From positions 372,001-436,000 of the forward strand of contig VFSE01000161.1 of assembly GCA_010157825.1 (NCBI GenBank): a stretch of DNA of 64,000 nucleotides, read 5' to 3'. The notes under the pieces are model-generated. The model did no database searches. It saw only the letters and a list, made by a program, of their open reading frames with translations, and had not been told where the DNA came from. Shown here one piece after another: positions 30,701 to 42,312 of this stretch. Made by a program: the position numbers and the translations under genes. The DNA comes from Vickermania ingenoplastis. Taxonomy: Eukaryota > Euglenozoa > Kinetoplastea > Trypanosomatida > Trypanosomatidae. Each line of letters opens with the position of its first letter. Position 1 is the first letter of the stretch.

Positions 30701-33700
30701 CTTTTTAGAGCTGATCAATAACATGCTCGCCTCTGGAATGGTTCCGGCACTGTTCCCTGAAGAGGAGAAGGAACCCCTTTACGCAAGTGTCAGCCAGGAG
30801 GTTGAGGGTGCTGGACTCGCGCCATCAAAAGACAACCTGTGGACTGCCTTTGTCTCTAGGTGCCGGGATAATCTTCATGTTGTACTATCCATGAGTCCTT
30901 CTGGCGATGCGCTGAGAACACGCTGCCGTAACTTCCCCAGCTTGATCAACAACACAACCATCGACTGGTTCGAGAAGTGGCCTCCACAGGCTCTTAAAGC
31001 TGTCGGAACCAAGCTTTTGGCGGAGGACGACCTCCCAGATGAGCACCGTGAGGCCATAGTGGATCATATGGTGCACGTGCATATATCCGTCGACGACTTG
31101 TCAGACCGCTACTACGGGGAGCTAAAGCGGCACAACTACGTGACGCCAAAGAATTTTTTGGGTTTCCTGGCGAATTACTCCAAGTTCCTCATTACCAAGC
31201 GAGAAAAAATCGACGATATCGTACAGAAGTTTACCATTGGTCTGGAGAAGCTGCACCATGCGCAAGAGGATGTGAAAATTTTGCAAGAAGAGTTGGCCGT
31301 CAAGGAGGTGATTCTGCGTGAGAAGCAAGAAAGCAACGAACGCATGACAGCTCAGATAACAGAGCAGAAATCCAAGAGTGAAGCGCGTAAAGAGGAGGCC
31401 GTGGCAATGGAGGAAGAGCTTCACAAGCAGACGGAAGTGATCGAAAAGGAATCTGCAGAGGCTCAGATCGTGCTTAATGATGCCATGCCCGCCCTTGAGG
31501 AGGCAAAACTTGCTGTGAAGAACATTCAGAAGGATGATATCACAGAGTTGAGATCCTTCGCAAAGCCTGCGAAGAACGTCATCACGGTTGTACGAATGGT
31601 GTGTGTCGTAAAGGGGGTTGAAGCGTCGTGGGATGCGGGGAAGATCATGATGGGCCAGCCCGGTAGTTTTGTTACGAGCCTCCAGGATATTGACAGCCTA
31701 CGTACTACACTGAATAACAAGAAGATGGCTGAGGTCAACCGCATTACAAAGGATCTGGACGGTGCGACAGCTGTCACACTGGAGTCCTCGAGTCGCGCTG
31801 CCGCTGGTCTGATGAGATGGGTAGATGCGCTGAAGGGCTACTGGAACGTCGCGAAGGAGGTGGCTCCAAAGGAGGAGAGGGTGCGCCAGCTCCAGGAGGC
31901 TAAGGATGCAGCTGAGCGCCGCCTTCTCAAGATTCGAAACGAGATCGATCAGCTGACTGAGAACCTGATGCGACTGGAGGAGCAGCTAGAAGCAGGTGAG
32001 CGGGAGGCACGTCAACTGCAGGCGGAGAAAGCTGTCATGGAACGACGTCTCAACGCTGCCAAGAAACTGATTGAAGGTTTCAGCTCCGAGCGGATCCGCT
32101 GGACGGAAGAGAAGGAGACTTTAGGTGTTTCACGGTGGTGTTTGATTGGCGACTGCCTTGCTGGTGCTGCCTTCCTATCCTACATTGGTGCATTTACGTT
32201 CCCGTATCGACAGGAAGCTCTCAATGAAATGTGGGTGAAAGATATTTTAGAGCGTAATATTCCCATGTCAGAGGCCTTCACGATTCTGAAGCTGCTCACG
32301 GATGAAGTTGCCATTTCACAATGGGCTAGCGATGGCCTCCCATCGGATGAGCTCTCTGTTCAGAACGGTATCCTCACGACCCTCAGTAACGAGTACGGTG
32401 GCAAAGGGAAGAAGGCCGGGAAGATTCGCTTTCCCCTGTGTATTGACCCGCAGATGCAAGCAGTTAATTGGATTAAGCGCCAACACAGCACGAACTCTCG
32501 TTTCGAAGTGGCGTCGTTCAGTGACTCGGACTTCCTGAAGCGACTCGAATTTGCCATTCAATACGGCAATCCATTTCTCTTTGAAGGTGTAGACGAGTTC
32601 ATTGATCCCGTTATTGACTCCATCCTCGATCCGCAATTCCGCGTGGACTCTGGCCAGCGAATGATTCGGATTGGTGACAAGGACATTCCGTGGGACGACA
32701 ACTTTAAGTTGTACCTGTGCACCAAGCTCCCGAATCCCAATTACCCTGCAGAAGTTTTCGGAAAGACCATTGTGATCAACTACGGTGTTACAGAGGATGG
32801 TCTAGAGGCCCAGCTCCTTAACTTCGTCGTGGCGAGCGAGCGAAGCGATCTTCAGAGACAAAGTGAGGAACTTGTTCAAACAATGGCTGAAAGCCGCGCA
32901 CAACTGAAGGAACTCGAAGACACCCTCATTCGAGAACTGACGCTCTCGACTGGCAACATTTTAGATAACGATGATCTTATCTCAACGCTTGAAAATACGA
33001 AATCCAGCGCTGTGGAGGTGGCAAAGAAACTCGCTGAAGCGCGTGAGACCGCCCGCACCACTGAAATATCGCGTCAGCAATATCGCCCTGCCGCCAGACG
33101 GGGTGCTGTGCTGTACTTCGTTATCTCGCAGCTTTCCGCCATCAATTCCATGTACGAGTACTCGCTCCATGCCTTTTTGCACGATGTCTTCGGGTATTCG
33201 ATCACCAAGAGTGATGCCTCTTTCGAGGTGGAGGATCGCCTCCGGAACATTATCACAGCGCTCACATACAACTTGTACTGCTACGTGTGCATGGGTATCT
33301 TCGAGAAGGATAAATTGATGCTTTCCTTCCAAATTGCTATCCGTCTTCTATCGCAAGAAAAGAAGATGATACCGTCTGAGCTCGAGTTCTTCCTCAAGGG
33401 CTGTGTCATCCCACTCAAGGACTTCCCCCCTAACCCCTTGGACTGGCTTACGGAGCGCCAGTGGAACGATCTCTGCAAGCTTGCAATCACTTGTGATGTT
33501 TTCCAGAACATCGTTCAGGAAGTGACGGATAATGCCGCAGAATGGAAGGCCTGGTGGTCTCTGGACCGCCCTGAAGACCCAGAGAACACTATTCCAAACG
33601 GTTACAGCGAGCGGGTTACTTCCTTCCAGGTTCTTTGCCTCCTTCGCTGCTTCCGCTCCGATCGTGTGTACAACGCCTCATCGAATTTTATTAGCAACTG

Positions 33701-35618
33701 CGAGCTTTTGGGAGAAGACTTTGTAATGCCGCCCATTCTTCGCTACAAGGATGTACTGGATAAGAGCTCCAGCATGTCACCCATCGTGTGCATTGTATCA
33801 CCTGGTGCTAACCCAACGGATGAAATCGTCAAACTTGCTGGCAAAGAAGTAGGGTTAGATAAGTTGCGCTCTATTGCTCTGGGTCAGGGGCAGGGTGAGG
33901 AGGCCATGAAAACTGTGGAGCTCGGTGCAGTACGGGGCCACTGGGTGCTGTTGCAGAATTGCCACCTCTTGACGGCATGGATGAAGGACTTGGAAAAGAC
34001 GATCGAGAAGATGGATCAGCAGGTACCTCACGAAGAATTCCGCTTGTGGCTTACCACGGAGCCTAGTACCGAGTTTCCCATGGGTATTCTTCAGCGCTCC
34101 TTGAAGGTCGTGAACGAACCTCCAAACGGCTTAAAGATGAACATGAAGAACACACTTTCTAAAGTGACGGAGGAGCAACTGGATCTCTGCCCGCATTGGG
34201 CGTTCCGACCACTAGTTTTCACTCTTTCTTTTTACCACGCGGTGGTCCAGGAACGGCGTAAGTACGGTAAAATCGGGTGGAACGTCATTTACGACTTCAA
34301 CGAAACAGATTTCACGGTGTCGATGCGCCTCATCGATACGTACCTGACCAAGGCCTATAATAATGACGATCCCATCCCGTGGGAAACACTTCGGTATCTG
34401 GTGGGTGAGGCCATGTACGGCGGGCGTGTGTCAGACAGCATGGACCGTCGTATCGTGAAGACATATCTTGAAGATTATTTCGGTGACTTCCTGTTCGATA
34501 CCTTCCAGCCCTTTCATTTCTTTATGGATGAAAATGCGGATTATTCGTTGCCGCCGGACAGCGCGGACCCCACCAAGAAGATTACGCTGGCCCAGATGGT
34601 GGCTAAGGTGGAGTCGCTTCCCAATTCAAACACACCAGACGTCTTTGGCCTGCATCCGAACGCTGAGACAGGCTATCTTCGTAATGCTGCTGAGAGTATG
34701 TGGCTCAGCCTTGTAGAATTGATGCCGCGCTCTGGTGGTCCCGCTGCGGAAGGAGAATCGCAGGAGGATGCACTGACTGCGTTCACGGAGGAGATTCTGT
34801 CTCGTATTCCCAAGCCGTTCGATCGTAAGCAGACAGTGAAGAAGGAAGTGGAGCGGGCAAAAGAAAAAGGGTACGATGCAATTCAACCTACACAGGTGGT
34901 GCTTCTGCAAGAAATTGAACGCTGGAACAAGCTCGTGACAGTCATGGTGGACTCCCTCAAGAACCTACAGAAAGCACTTTCTGGCGTGATTGGTATGAGC
35001 AGCGAGTTGGATGAGCTGGCTTCCGCCCTTAGCAATGGTCAACTTCCGCAGTCCTGGCGCAGGTTCGCTCCCGCTACACGCAAGAACCTTGGGCGGTGGC
35101 TGGCTCACTTCCAACGGCGGCATCAGCAGTACACGGGATGGAGTGCCCACGGTGAGCCCAAGTGTATGTGGCTCTCTGGTCTCATGGTTCCCGATTCTTA
35201 TCTCTCTGCCTTGGTTCAGGTCACCTGCCGTAAGTACAAGTGGCCCCTGGATCGCTCCACGATGGTGACCACTGTAACCAACTACAAGACACCCGATGAA
35301 GTGACGAGCTATCCCAAAGACGGTGCGTACATATGTGGCCTCTTCTTGGAGGGAGCACGCTGGGATACAAACATCAATTTTCTAGCCCCACAGCGGAAGA
35401 AGCAACTCATTTCCGAAATGCCTGTAATGAAGGTCGTCCCGACGGAGGCATCCAGGGTAAAGGGGGTAGGATCTTTCAAGACACCTGTGTACGTCACCTC
35501 TGATCGCCGAAACGCCGCTGGCGTCGGGCTTGTGTTTATGGCGGACTTGGCTTCCAACGTTCACGCTTCGCTCTGGACGCTTGAATCAGTAGCCTTGGTT
35601 CTTGATTCTGATGATTAG
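21773..35618 (+). CDS. DNAH10: Axonemal inner-arm dynein heavy chain, DNAH10-like, with five frame breaks
   Basis: About 4,600 codons over 13.8 kb, a motor of flagellar beating. The frame changes five times; segments are roughly 21773-24640, 24643-25070, 25073-25570, 25572-26424, 26427-29132 and 29133-35618. Conserved text continues across each junction. Four P-loops are visible: GPAGTGKT (AAA1, 27517), GPTGGGKS (AAA2, 28360), GESGTAKT (AAA3, 29403) and GVGGSGKQ (AAA4, 30501). The stalk coiled coil runs about 31200-32100. The end reads AGVGLVFMADL...SLWTLESVALVLDSDD, as in family C-termini. GLRALKAVLVMAGQLKRG, RPAARRGAVLYFVISQL and ERRKYGKIGWNVIYDFNETDF fit DNAH10 and the Chlamydomonas I1/f 1-beta chain, as I recall them, better than outer-arm chains. 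Each break lies in a short A or G run that looks one base short, so sequence error is more likely than a pseudogene. Confidence 0.88.
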
Positions 35619-36204
35619 TTTGCCTTGGTGGATGACCATATATATAATATTATTATTATTATTGTTGTTGTTGTGGTTTGCTCTTTTGAGGGCGTGACTT
35701 GATATTCCGCTGCCTGACTGGATACTCTGACATGACAAGAACGATATCTGTGGTTATTGGTAGCCTATAGATATTTCCCAGAAAGGGAAGAGAATGTATG
35801 TATGTACAAGCAGAACATGAAATAATCTTGTTTTTATTTTTATTTTTATTTTTCCTTCGGGATATTATTTTCGATGGTGTGATTCTACAATAGAAACAAG
35901 TCAATCTTGTGAGAGGACGTTGGTGTACATTGATTATTGCAACAGGAAAAAAATGCTCTGCAATTGAAATTATTTATTTATGCGATGACAACGCCGTATA
36001 GAGTCACATCCGCCTCATTTCTACTATGCCCCATATCTCCCTTGCTTAACTCGTTGTACACTCTGCAGTGGATCTGACGCCTCTTTCTCCTATTTCTTCA
36101 ACCTTTCTGTTGCGTTTTGAGTTGCTTGATCGCTCTATCTGTTGCATATTTCTCAGTAAGTTTTTCGGCTATCGCCACCTAATTGAACACAACAACGTGG
36201 GAAA
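35619..36204. other. Intergenic region
   Basis: AT-rich 3' flank of dynein with ATT/GTT and TTTTTA repeats (about 35831-35854), then a pyrimidine-rich stretch at 36081-36112 for the next gene. No coding signal. Confidence 0.5.
35648..35673 (+). repeat. ATT/GTT trinucleotide microsatellite
   Basis: Five ATT units followed by about four GTT units, starting 30 bases after the dynein stop. Similar ATT runs recur in other spacers of the window. Confidence 0.7.
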
Positions 36205-37110
36205 ATGGGTCACAAGGAAGGCCATACCCTGGCGTACAACCATCGCATGCTAGCTGCTGCACAACGAAAGATTGGGTCCTTCATTCTTGTGTTCGCTGTG
36301 ATGGTTATAGCGTGGGTTGTTTTCCTTGCTGCAATACACAATCGAGAAACCAGCTGCCAGCTGCGGTCTCATGAGGCGAGGTTTCAAAACGTGTTGCCTC
36401 CAAGCCTCACCTTAGATGAGATTATGAACGCTCTACAAACTGTGTTTGACGAACGGAAGGTCGAACTTACCATCTCCGATGCTCATGGGTTTACCTTCAA
36501 TATCGACCTCCTCGATACAGAGACAGACTTGCTCATGAATAACGGGTTCCGCTTGCTCCGTTGGCGTGACAAGTCGTGGATCAAGTGGGATCTGCGAAGC
36601 TTTAGCTTTCAGATGTGCGACGCTGCCCCTCCAGTATCGATGGAAATTCTTCCGAATGTGGACTATGAGAAAGCGCAGTATCGCTCAATTGCTTTGCAGC
36701 TCCCTCACATGGAAAACCACACGCTGCAGTACATGCTGACGAGCCAGCTTAGGACAACAGATGACACCCGTATCTCATCTTTTGTGCAGTTAGAGAGTGT
36801 TTTTCCAGGTTTTTACGCTCTTAGCAGCGCTGATGACAAAGTGGTGGTACGAAGAACATACAAAATGACCAGCCACGGGGTGATCGATGTCTATTTTCAG
36901 TCGATGCCACTAGATGTTGCCATTCAGATACAGCAGTGGGAAAGCCGCGGAGCAGCTCTTTTCTGGACCGTGAGCTTATCCTCCACGGATATTCAAGCCC
37001 AAACAGCTCTTGTTTCGCTCCAGCGGAGCTTGCAGAACTTTCTCTCGGAGAAAAACTTGATGTGCCGAGATCGCGCGTGCCTCGAGTCGGATGTTCCTTT
37101 TCTATTGTAG
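36205..37110 (+). CDS. Single-span membrane protein, unknown function
   Basis: A 301-residue protein. One strong transmembrane span lies at about residues 24-45 (GSFILVFAVMVIAWVVFLAA), preceded by a basic N-terminus (MGHKEGHTLAYNHRMLAAAQ), which suggests type II topology with the large C-terminal domain outside or in a lumen. The domain has no motif I know. It contains NHT and four or five cysteines (for example CDAAPP, MCRDRACLES) that could form disulfides. The second residue is Gly but the following sequence is not a clear N-myristoylation site. ATG 36205 is the first of the frame. Base use is less GC-rich than in the first 20 kb. Confidence 0.6.
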   Translation: MGHKEGHTLAYNHRMLAAAQRKIGSFILVFAVMVIAWVVFLAAIHNRETSCQLRSHEARFQNVLPPSLTLDEIMNALQTVFDERKVELTISDAHGFTFNIDLLDTETDLLMNNGFRLLRWRDKSWIKWDLRSFSFQMCDAAPPVSMEILPNVDYEKAQYRSIALQLPHMENHTLQYMLTSQLRTTDDTRISSFVQLESVFPGFYALSSADDKVVVRRTYKMTSHGVIDVYFQSMPLDVAIQIQQWESRGAALFWTVSLSSTDIQAQTALVSLQRSLQNFLSEKNLMCRDRACLESDVPFLL

Positions 37111-37417
37111 CAGGGAACCCTTAAGTACCAACCAAAATATATATTTGCGTCTTACAACAGTAGGCTTTTGGGTTTCTTCTTCTGGCTCTGCACGGCTCTC
37201 ATCAGAGGAGCAGTTCCAGCGCATTTAGCATAGAAGAAATCACCAATAATCTGCATTCATCCCTTCCTCCTGGCTCCCCTCCTTTGTCTATTACTATTAT
37301 TATTATTATTATGATTTTCTTTTTGTTGTTCCGTTGGTAAAAACACATTTGTTAGGAAGAGTTTCTCACTCTTTAACAAATAAATAGGGGGAAAAGAAGT
37401 AGTGTTGGTTATTAGTC
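37111..37417. other. Intergenic region with ATT repeat
   Basis: Spacer containing an ATT microsatellite at 37292-37312 and a pyrimidine-rich zone at 37255-37285. No gene seen. Confidence 0.5.
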
Positions 37418-38263
37418 ATGGCTGCAAACACGATCGAAAATGCCGGCGTTCACTACGGTAGCCACCTTCGTATGGATGCGGAGCGCAACTACAACATGGA
37501 GGTGGCCAAGGACGAGATGGCGCGGGCCATCGGTATTAAAGGTGATCCGATCACGCTGTACCCTCTGTTAGACGAGTACGAGCAAGACATCGAGATTGAC
37601 AAGGCCACCAAGCCGCCTTGCTACCTGACAGCCGGAGATGTAAAGGGCCTACTGTGCTCGGGCCACACCTCCCCTCGAGCGGATGGGAAGGCAGCCGACG
37701 GACAGACGAAGGCCAAGAGGGGCAGCCGGAAGATGAAAGAGGGATGGGAGGACGAGGAGGAAGAGGAGGAGGAGGACCAAGACGTGGAGGTGATCGAACC
37801 GGCCCCTGGAGAGGAAGAGCAGGCAAAAGAGATCCTTCTAAAGAACCCTCGCTGTCAATACGAGTTCAACGTCATTCTTGCTCTTCTACAGAAGCAGCGC
37901 CGCGCTCGAGAGGCCTTCGAAGCCGTAGAAGACTGTGCTCGCAACTCACTGGCGGATGTGTGGTCCCTACAGTGGGAAGAAATGTTTGAGTTGGCCACCG
38001 AGTCCCAGAGACGCGCTGTAGATATGAAGCGTGATCGGCTTGCTCGCGACTATCGTATGAAGCGCCTCCAGCAGCGCCGCGAGGAAGTTGAAAAGGAGTT
38101 AACCGAACGCGAGGCCGAAACCGTCTTCCACACAGAGGAAATGCTGAGGGAACTGGACGGCGTTCGCGGAGTGGAGCTGTGGAAAGAGCAACTGGAGTCG
38201 TACTTCTACAATAACCCGCTCTATGCGCTGGAGTACGAAGAGAAGAAACAAATTGAGGCGTAG
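37418..38263 (+). CDS. Charged coiled-coil protein, unknown function
   Basis: A 281-residue protein. The N-terminal 70 residues look folded (VAKDEMARAIGIKGDPITLY, PLLDEYEQDIEID). A Lys/Gly-rich linker and an acidic run (EDEEEEEEEDQDVEVIE) follow. The C-terminal half is a long amphipathic helix, likely coiled coil (RDRLARDYRMKRLQQRREEV, then LTEREAETVFHTEEMLREL). No enzyme motif is seen. The composition recalls axonemal or cytoskeletal scaffold proteins, but that is a guess. The first ATG, 37418, is used, and the flank is typical of this transcription unit. Confidence 0.65.
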   Translation: MAANTIENAGVHYGSHLRMDAERNYNMEVAKDEMARAIGIKGDPITLYPLLDEYEQDIEIDKATKPPCYLTAGDVKGLLCSGHTSPRADGKAADGQTKAKRGSRKMKEGWEDEEEEEEEDQDVEVIEPAPGEEEQAKEILLKNPRCQYEFNVILALLQKQRRAREAFEAVEDCARNSLADVWSLQWEEMFELATESQRRAVDMKRDRLARDYRMKRLQQRREEVEKELTEREAETVFHTEEMLRELDGVRGVELWKEQLESYFYNNPLYALEYEEKKQIEA

Positions 38264-39108
38264 AACCTCTGAACAGGGCTCCAGCGTTGCGCTTCGAGAC
38301 CGTGTGGGCTGCCTATTTTCTCTCTCTTTTTTTCCTACGTGCTCTACGCTATACGGCATCCGACACTTTGGCAAGATAAAGAAGACGGATAATGCTATCG
38401 TTTCAGTCACATGTCGAAAAGGAACAACCACAACGACCCTTGCCCTTCCTCACTTCTGTATTATTATTGAGAGGCTCATCGGAACAGCGCCGGAGAAGGG
38501 TTCACACCTCTGCCTTTCCGCGGTACTTTCCGGGGGCGGATGGACGTGGTATATCTAATCAGCAGCTGCAAGATGAGGGATGTACATAACAGAGCAGCGA
38601 GCACTTCACAAGGCGAGTTCAGATGCTCCATTATTTCTTTCTCGTTTCTCCTCACCCCATTTTTGGCATCTTTTCTTTACCCATTTACCCTGCGGGATGA
38701 GCGAATACACTGGCCTTTCTGGTTTAAACAGTTCTTTTTTTTTTGAGGACCACGTGTGGATAAAGTGGTCGGTCTGCTACAATTCCTACCCTCAGCAATG
38801 ATCGACACACGCTGGTATTGCCTATGAATCACCTACAACATACCCTCCTGCGTCTTCCTTCCTTCCTTCGCGTGTGAATAGCACTTTATCCCGCAAAGAA
38901 AAAACGTCAGCCGTTAGGTGTCTTTGCAGTTTTACTTTTCCTTTACTGCCATGAAGAAGTGACAGAAACAACATCACAAAAGACATACATCATACAACAA
39001 TCAAAGCCAACCTCAATAAAAGTGTCAACTTCCCACCCACATAGACACAAACAAAAAAGGTTCTTCTTACTTGAGTAGGCTATCGGATACAGGGTTACAT
39101 TTAGCGAC
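38264..39108. other. Long intergenic region
   Basis: About 845 bases. It has two separate pyrimidine tracts, at about 38313-38336 and 38630-38690, twice what a single downstream gene would need. A small candidate ORF at 38392 is listed separately; nothing else is recognised. Confidence 0.5.
38392..38589 (+). CDS. Candidate 65-codon small gene
   Basis: A strong pyrimidine tract (38313-38336) is followed by AG at 38374-38375, and the first ATG after it opens this frame. The product is basic with RRRRVHTSAFPRYFPGAD near its middle and no clear transmembrane span or known motif. The support is the splice context and the extra tract in a long spacer. It could instead be a chance ORF in the 3' UTR of the previous gene. 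Confidence 0.3.
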   Translation: MLSFQSHVEKEQPQRPLPFLTSVLLLRGSSEQRRRRVHTSAFPRYFPGADGRGISNQQLQDEGCT

Positions 39109-40530
39109 ATGTCCTTTCAAGCCAACTTTTCGTTCGGTGCCGAGCGCACGGCAAAGGAGCTCCGTCGCTTCCTTTCCATTCCCCCAACACCGCTGAGACT
39201 CCACGAGTTGCACCGCTTGCGCATTTCGCATCACGAAGAGATTCTGAGATATACAAAGGAACTTGCTGTCCGCACTGCTCGTTCCTATGCTGCATTTTTC
39301 GACCCCGTTGTGCAGAACTGCTTGGAGAAGGTACCGCGGCTCCCGTGGGCAAGGGAAGTGAGTCTGCGCGAGTTTCAATACTGCGTTCACCTACAGGACG
39401 TCGCGGAGAGGTATGTAGAGGAAAAGAATCTCCTCGCGGCAGATGAAAACGGTGCAGACCAGGCCAGCAACGACACTATCCTGAACTGTGGCTCTTCTTT
39501 CGGTCTGCTCAAAGATGAGAGAATTCTTCGCCATCGACCACACGACGTCCTCAAGCAGGTTTCCACACACTTCTACTGTGATACCTACACGTCGCCAATG
39601 CGGGCAAAAATTATCAGTGCTCTGCAACGGGGAGAGATATCACTGTCGAGTCTCCCTTTTGAAACTGCCTTGGCACTCCTGCGTCCTGAGCATTCGCTCC
39701 TGCATGTGCTGGTTAACGAGACACACATTGACTACCTGCCCCTTAACCTCTGGTTTTCCAACTTTTGCCAACGACGCGTGGCGTGGCGAGTGCTTCACGA
39801 GCACCTGCTGCATGTAATTCAGCCTGTTGCGTTCCCCTACGTTATTGCTGACAACGCGGACGTGCTGGATCTTGTGTACCACGCCGCGGATGTTGTCATG
39901 GGGATTCACTCCGCTCGGCCAATCGCAAACGAAGACGAGGTGCTTCAGATTAACGCCACACTAGACCCGTCTATCTTGCAAAGCATTCCCACAGCACCCT
40001 TGGTGTCTTCCTCGCGGTCCTGTCCAAGTGGGCCTTATAAGATTCCGCCGTCGGAGCCAGCATTACTCTCTCCACCAAGTAGCAGCAAAACGTACGCCGT
40101 AGACTCGCACCTCAAATATGTCTTCCGAGAACTGCTCAAGAACGCCTACGCGGCGATGGTGGCTCATGTACCGCAAGTAGAGATTGATGTACGTGCTGCG
40201 CAGGACGGCCAGTGGTACACTGTTGATGTATCGGACAGGGGCCACGGGATCAACCCGACATACGAGAACGATATTTGGCGTTTCGGCTTTACAACCAGTG
40301 CTGACTCGGAGAGCATTCTTGAAGGCTTTGGTGTTGGATTGCCGACATCGAAGGTGTACATGGATCTATGGGGCGGCTATATGGAGGCGTACTCCACAGA
40401 AGGTGGTACAACCATGCGAGTCCGATTCCCCAAAATGCCGACGGAAGTGCTGGTTCCTGATGAGGGCCTCCATTGGGCAGAGGAGCGACTCGAACAGAGC
40501 GCGCACGCAGGGGAGGGAAACAAAAGCTGA
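39109..40530 (+). CDS. Mitochondrial PDK/BCKDK-type protein kinase
   Basis: A 473-residue GHKL-fold kinase of the family that phosphorylates the E1 subunit of pyruvate or branched-chain ketoacid dehydrogenase in the mitochondrial matrix. The N-terminal four-helix part is recognisable (LRLHELHRLRISHHEEILRY). The ATP site is well kept: N-box YVFRELLKNAYAAM with Glu341 and Asn345, G1 box DVSDRGHGI at about 374-381, and G2 box EGFGVGLPTSKVYMDLWGG at about 405-423, close to the family form GYGYGLPxSxxYAxYFGG. A low-complexity insert of roughly 30 residues (about 297-328, Ser/Pro-rich) precedes the N-box. The usual length is near 400, so the insert and the middle segment account for the excess. Which dehydrogenase it controls cannot be told. 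Confidence 0.85.
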   Translation: MSFQANFSFGAERTAKELRRFLSIPPTPLRLHELHRLRISHHEEILRYTKELAVRTARSYAAFFDPVVQNCLEKVPRLPWAREVSLREFQYCVHLQDVAERYVEEKNLLAADENGADQASNDTILNCGSSFGLLKDERILRHRPHDVLKQVSTHFYCDTYTSPMRAKIISALQRGEISLSSLPFETALALLRPEHSLLHVLVNETHIDYLPLNLWFSNFCQRRVAWRVLHEHLLHVIQPVAFPYVIADNADVLDLVYHAADVVMGIHSARPIANEDEVLQINATLDPSILQSIPTAPLVSSSRSCPSGPYKIPPSEPALLSPPSSSKTYAVDSHLKYVFRELLKNAYAAMVAHVPQVEIDVRAAQDGQWYTVDVSDRGHGINPTYENDIWRFGFTTSADSESILEGFGVGLPTSKVYMDLWGGYMEAYSTEGGTTMRVRFPKMPTEVLVPDEGLHWAEERLEQSAHAGEGNKS

Positions 40531-40799
40531 AACTATAGTCGCGACTTCAGCGGTTCGGAAGTAAGGAGGTAGGAGCAGCCCTTGAGTACACATTTATATG
40601 TTTGTACATGAGACGTATCACCTGCAAAGCGTTCAAAAAGATTAAGAAAACAATAATGGGTAGATGACGATAAGGTGGACAACCGGGAAAGTAGTGATTG
40701 CAGCGATTCGCCTCCTACGGACTGCGAAACAAGTGCGTCCATCTCCCCACCCTCTCTTTCTTTCCTTGGCCACCAGCAAAAGTGTTCCACAGCGGTAGC

Positions 40800-41963
40800 A
40801 TGGTGAAGTTCCGGCCCGCCGATCCGTCAGCGGCGGGGGCGAAACGACGAAATACCTTCTCGCGGCAGCATCGCCGCGTCGCACCGCCGGCCGCTCCCCT
40901 ACAGAACGATGATGCCATGGAATCTGGCCTTGAACCGCCCAGCTCGGCGTTGAGGCACACCCCTTCCCCTTCCCGCGATCATAAGAGACGCCGGTCCCTC
41001 GCCACCTGCCCGGCGCCGCTCTCGCCAACAGCGGGTTCTACGCGTTCCTTGTCCGACGACTCCGTGTACTCGGGGTACGACTTCGTTAACGATGTGATCC
41101 AGGATATTTTACTTAACCAGAGTGACGATGAGGAGGAGCGCGTCACGACGCCGACGGCTCCATTAGCGTTTTTCTCCCCTTTTTCATCCAGCCGGCGGCG
41201 CCAGTCAACGAGCCTCAGTAGCTCACACCTGTCAGACCTTCCACTGGCCGCCATTCTTCAACCAAAGAAGAAACGAAAAAAAGGGCCGAAATTGCTTCTC
41301 GCGCGCCCGTCCCAGCTTTGGAACTTCTCCTTATCTGTAGTGCTGGATATGGATGAAACACTCTTGGCAGCCCGAGGCGCAGGGGTTTACATTCGGCCAC
41401 ATGTGCCAGAATTCATTCACACGTGCCACGCACTGCGCTGCGAGGTGATAGTATGGACTGCAGGGACCACGGCTTATGCTAACGGTCTCTTCGCTGAAAT
41501 AGCCGCTGCGAGTCGGATGGAGCTCTGGTATCACCATGCCATCACGAGACATCCCAGGTGGTTTGAAGAAACAGTGGAAACAAACGGTTTGAAGGATATT
41601 CGCCGTCTGCAGCGCGACACATCCAAAGTTCTTGTAATCGAGAACAACCCGGCATCCATTCTAAAGCAACCGGAGAATGCTCTTCTTGTGGAGGACTACA
41701 CGGAGCCAAACCCCAATGACCGAACCTTTCAGGTACTAAAGGAGGTGTTGGAAGAGGTAGTGTCGCTGCTCTCGCGCCCCACCACTCGCACCCTTCAGGC
41801 TTCGGAGGCCAAGCCAGGCGTCCCTGCCGCTCTTCTCCGTATTTCACAACTGGCTCAGGTTCAGGTGGGGGAGGTCGGGACGAATCTCTCCACTCACGCT
41901 CTGTGGTACTCCCCGGCGCCCAAAGGTGAACCACGACAGTACGGTGGCATCTCAGCTACATGA
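40800..41963 (+). CDS. FCP1/NIF-type (SCP-like) phosphatase
   Basis: A 387-residue protein from the first ATG; the frame is open upstream only from a TTG. The HAD-type catalytic motif LSVVLDMDETLLAARG has Asp183 and Asp185 (DxDxT/V class, here DMDET). The second motif CEVIVWTAGTTAYA matches the family's VxxWTAxxxxYA, and KVLVIENNPASI with DYTEPNPNDRT matches the third and fourth blocks (the usual form is DDSPxxF...). These enzymes dephosphorylate serines, notably of the RNA polymerase II tail, or act as Dullard and Tim50 homologues. The first 165 residues are disordered, rich in Ser, Pro and Arg, with a KKKRKKGPK patch just before the domain that could be a nuclear signal. A nuclear target is an inference. 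Confidence 0.82.
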   Translation: MVKFRPADPSAAGAKRRNTFSRQHRRVAPPAAPLQNDDAMESGLEPPSSALRHTPSPSRDHKRRRSLATCPAPLSPTAGSTRSLSDDSVYSGYDFVNDVIQDILLNQSDDEEERVTTPTAPLAFFSPFSSSRRRQSTSLSSSHLSDLPLAAILQPKKKRKKGPKLLLARPSQLWNFSLSVVLDMDETLLAARGAGVYIRPHVPEFIHTCHALRCEVIVWTAGTTAYANGLFAEIAAASRMELWYHHAITRHPRWFEETVETNGLKDIRRLQRDTSKVLVIENNPASILKQPENALLVEDYTEPNPNDRTFQVLKEVLEEVVSLLSRPTTRTLQASEAKPGVPAALLRISQLAQVQVGEVGTNLSTHALWYSPAPKGEPRQYGGISAT

Positions 41964-42312
41964 TAGGCGTAGGTGGCGCTGACGGCCTTCCTTCAGCAAG
42001 AAACGTGGACGGGGCATACACTTGGTTGCTTCGGAACTCGCATACTGCTACCTTCAGTTGCCAAAATTGCCAAAATGATTCCTAACCCTTCCTTCAACGT
42101 TTAGTCTCACAACAACCAAGCCGATAGTGTTGACGTTACCCTCCTTACTGTGATTATTATTTTTGCTCTTGCTGACCTTATCTACGCCAACGCATCGTAA
42201 TGCAATTGGTTACCCCAATTTACTTATTTCCTTTTGCTCCTATTGTCTACCCCTCGATTTACCGCATGTTCTGATTCAGTTTTCTTTTCTTCTTTACAAA
42301 GCTTAATTCGCG
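41964..42312. other. Intergenic region
   Basis: AT-rich spacer with a pyrimidine-rich stretch at about 42275-42296 before the BPI-like gene. No gene seen. Confidence 0.5.
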
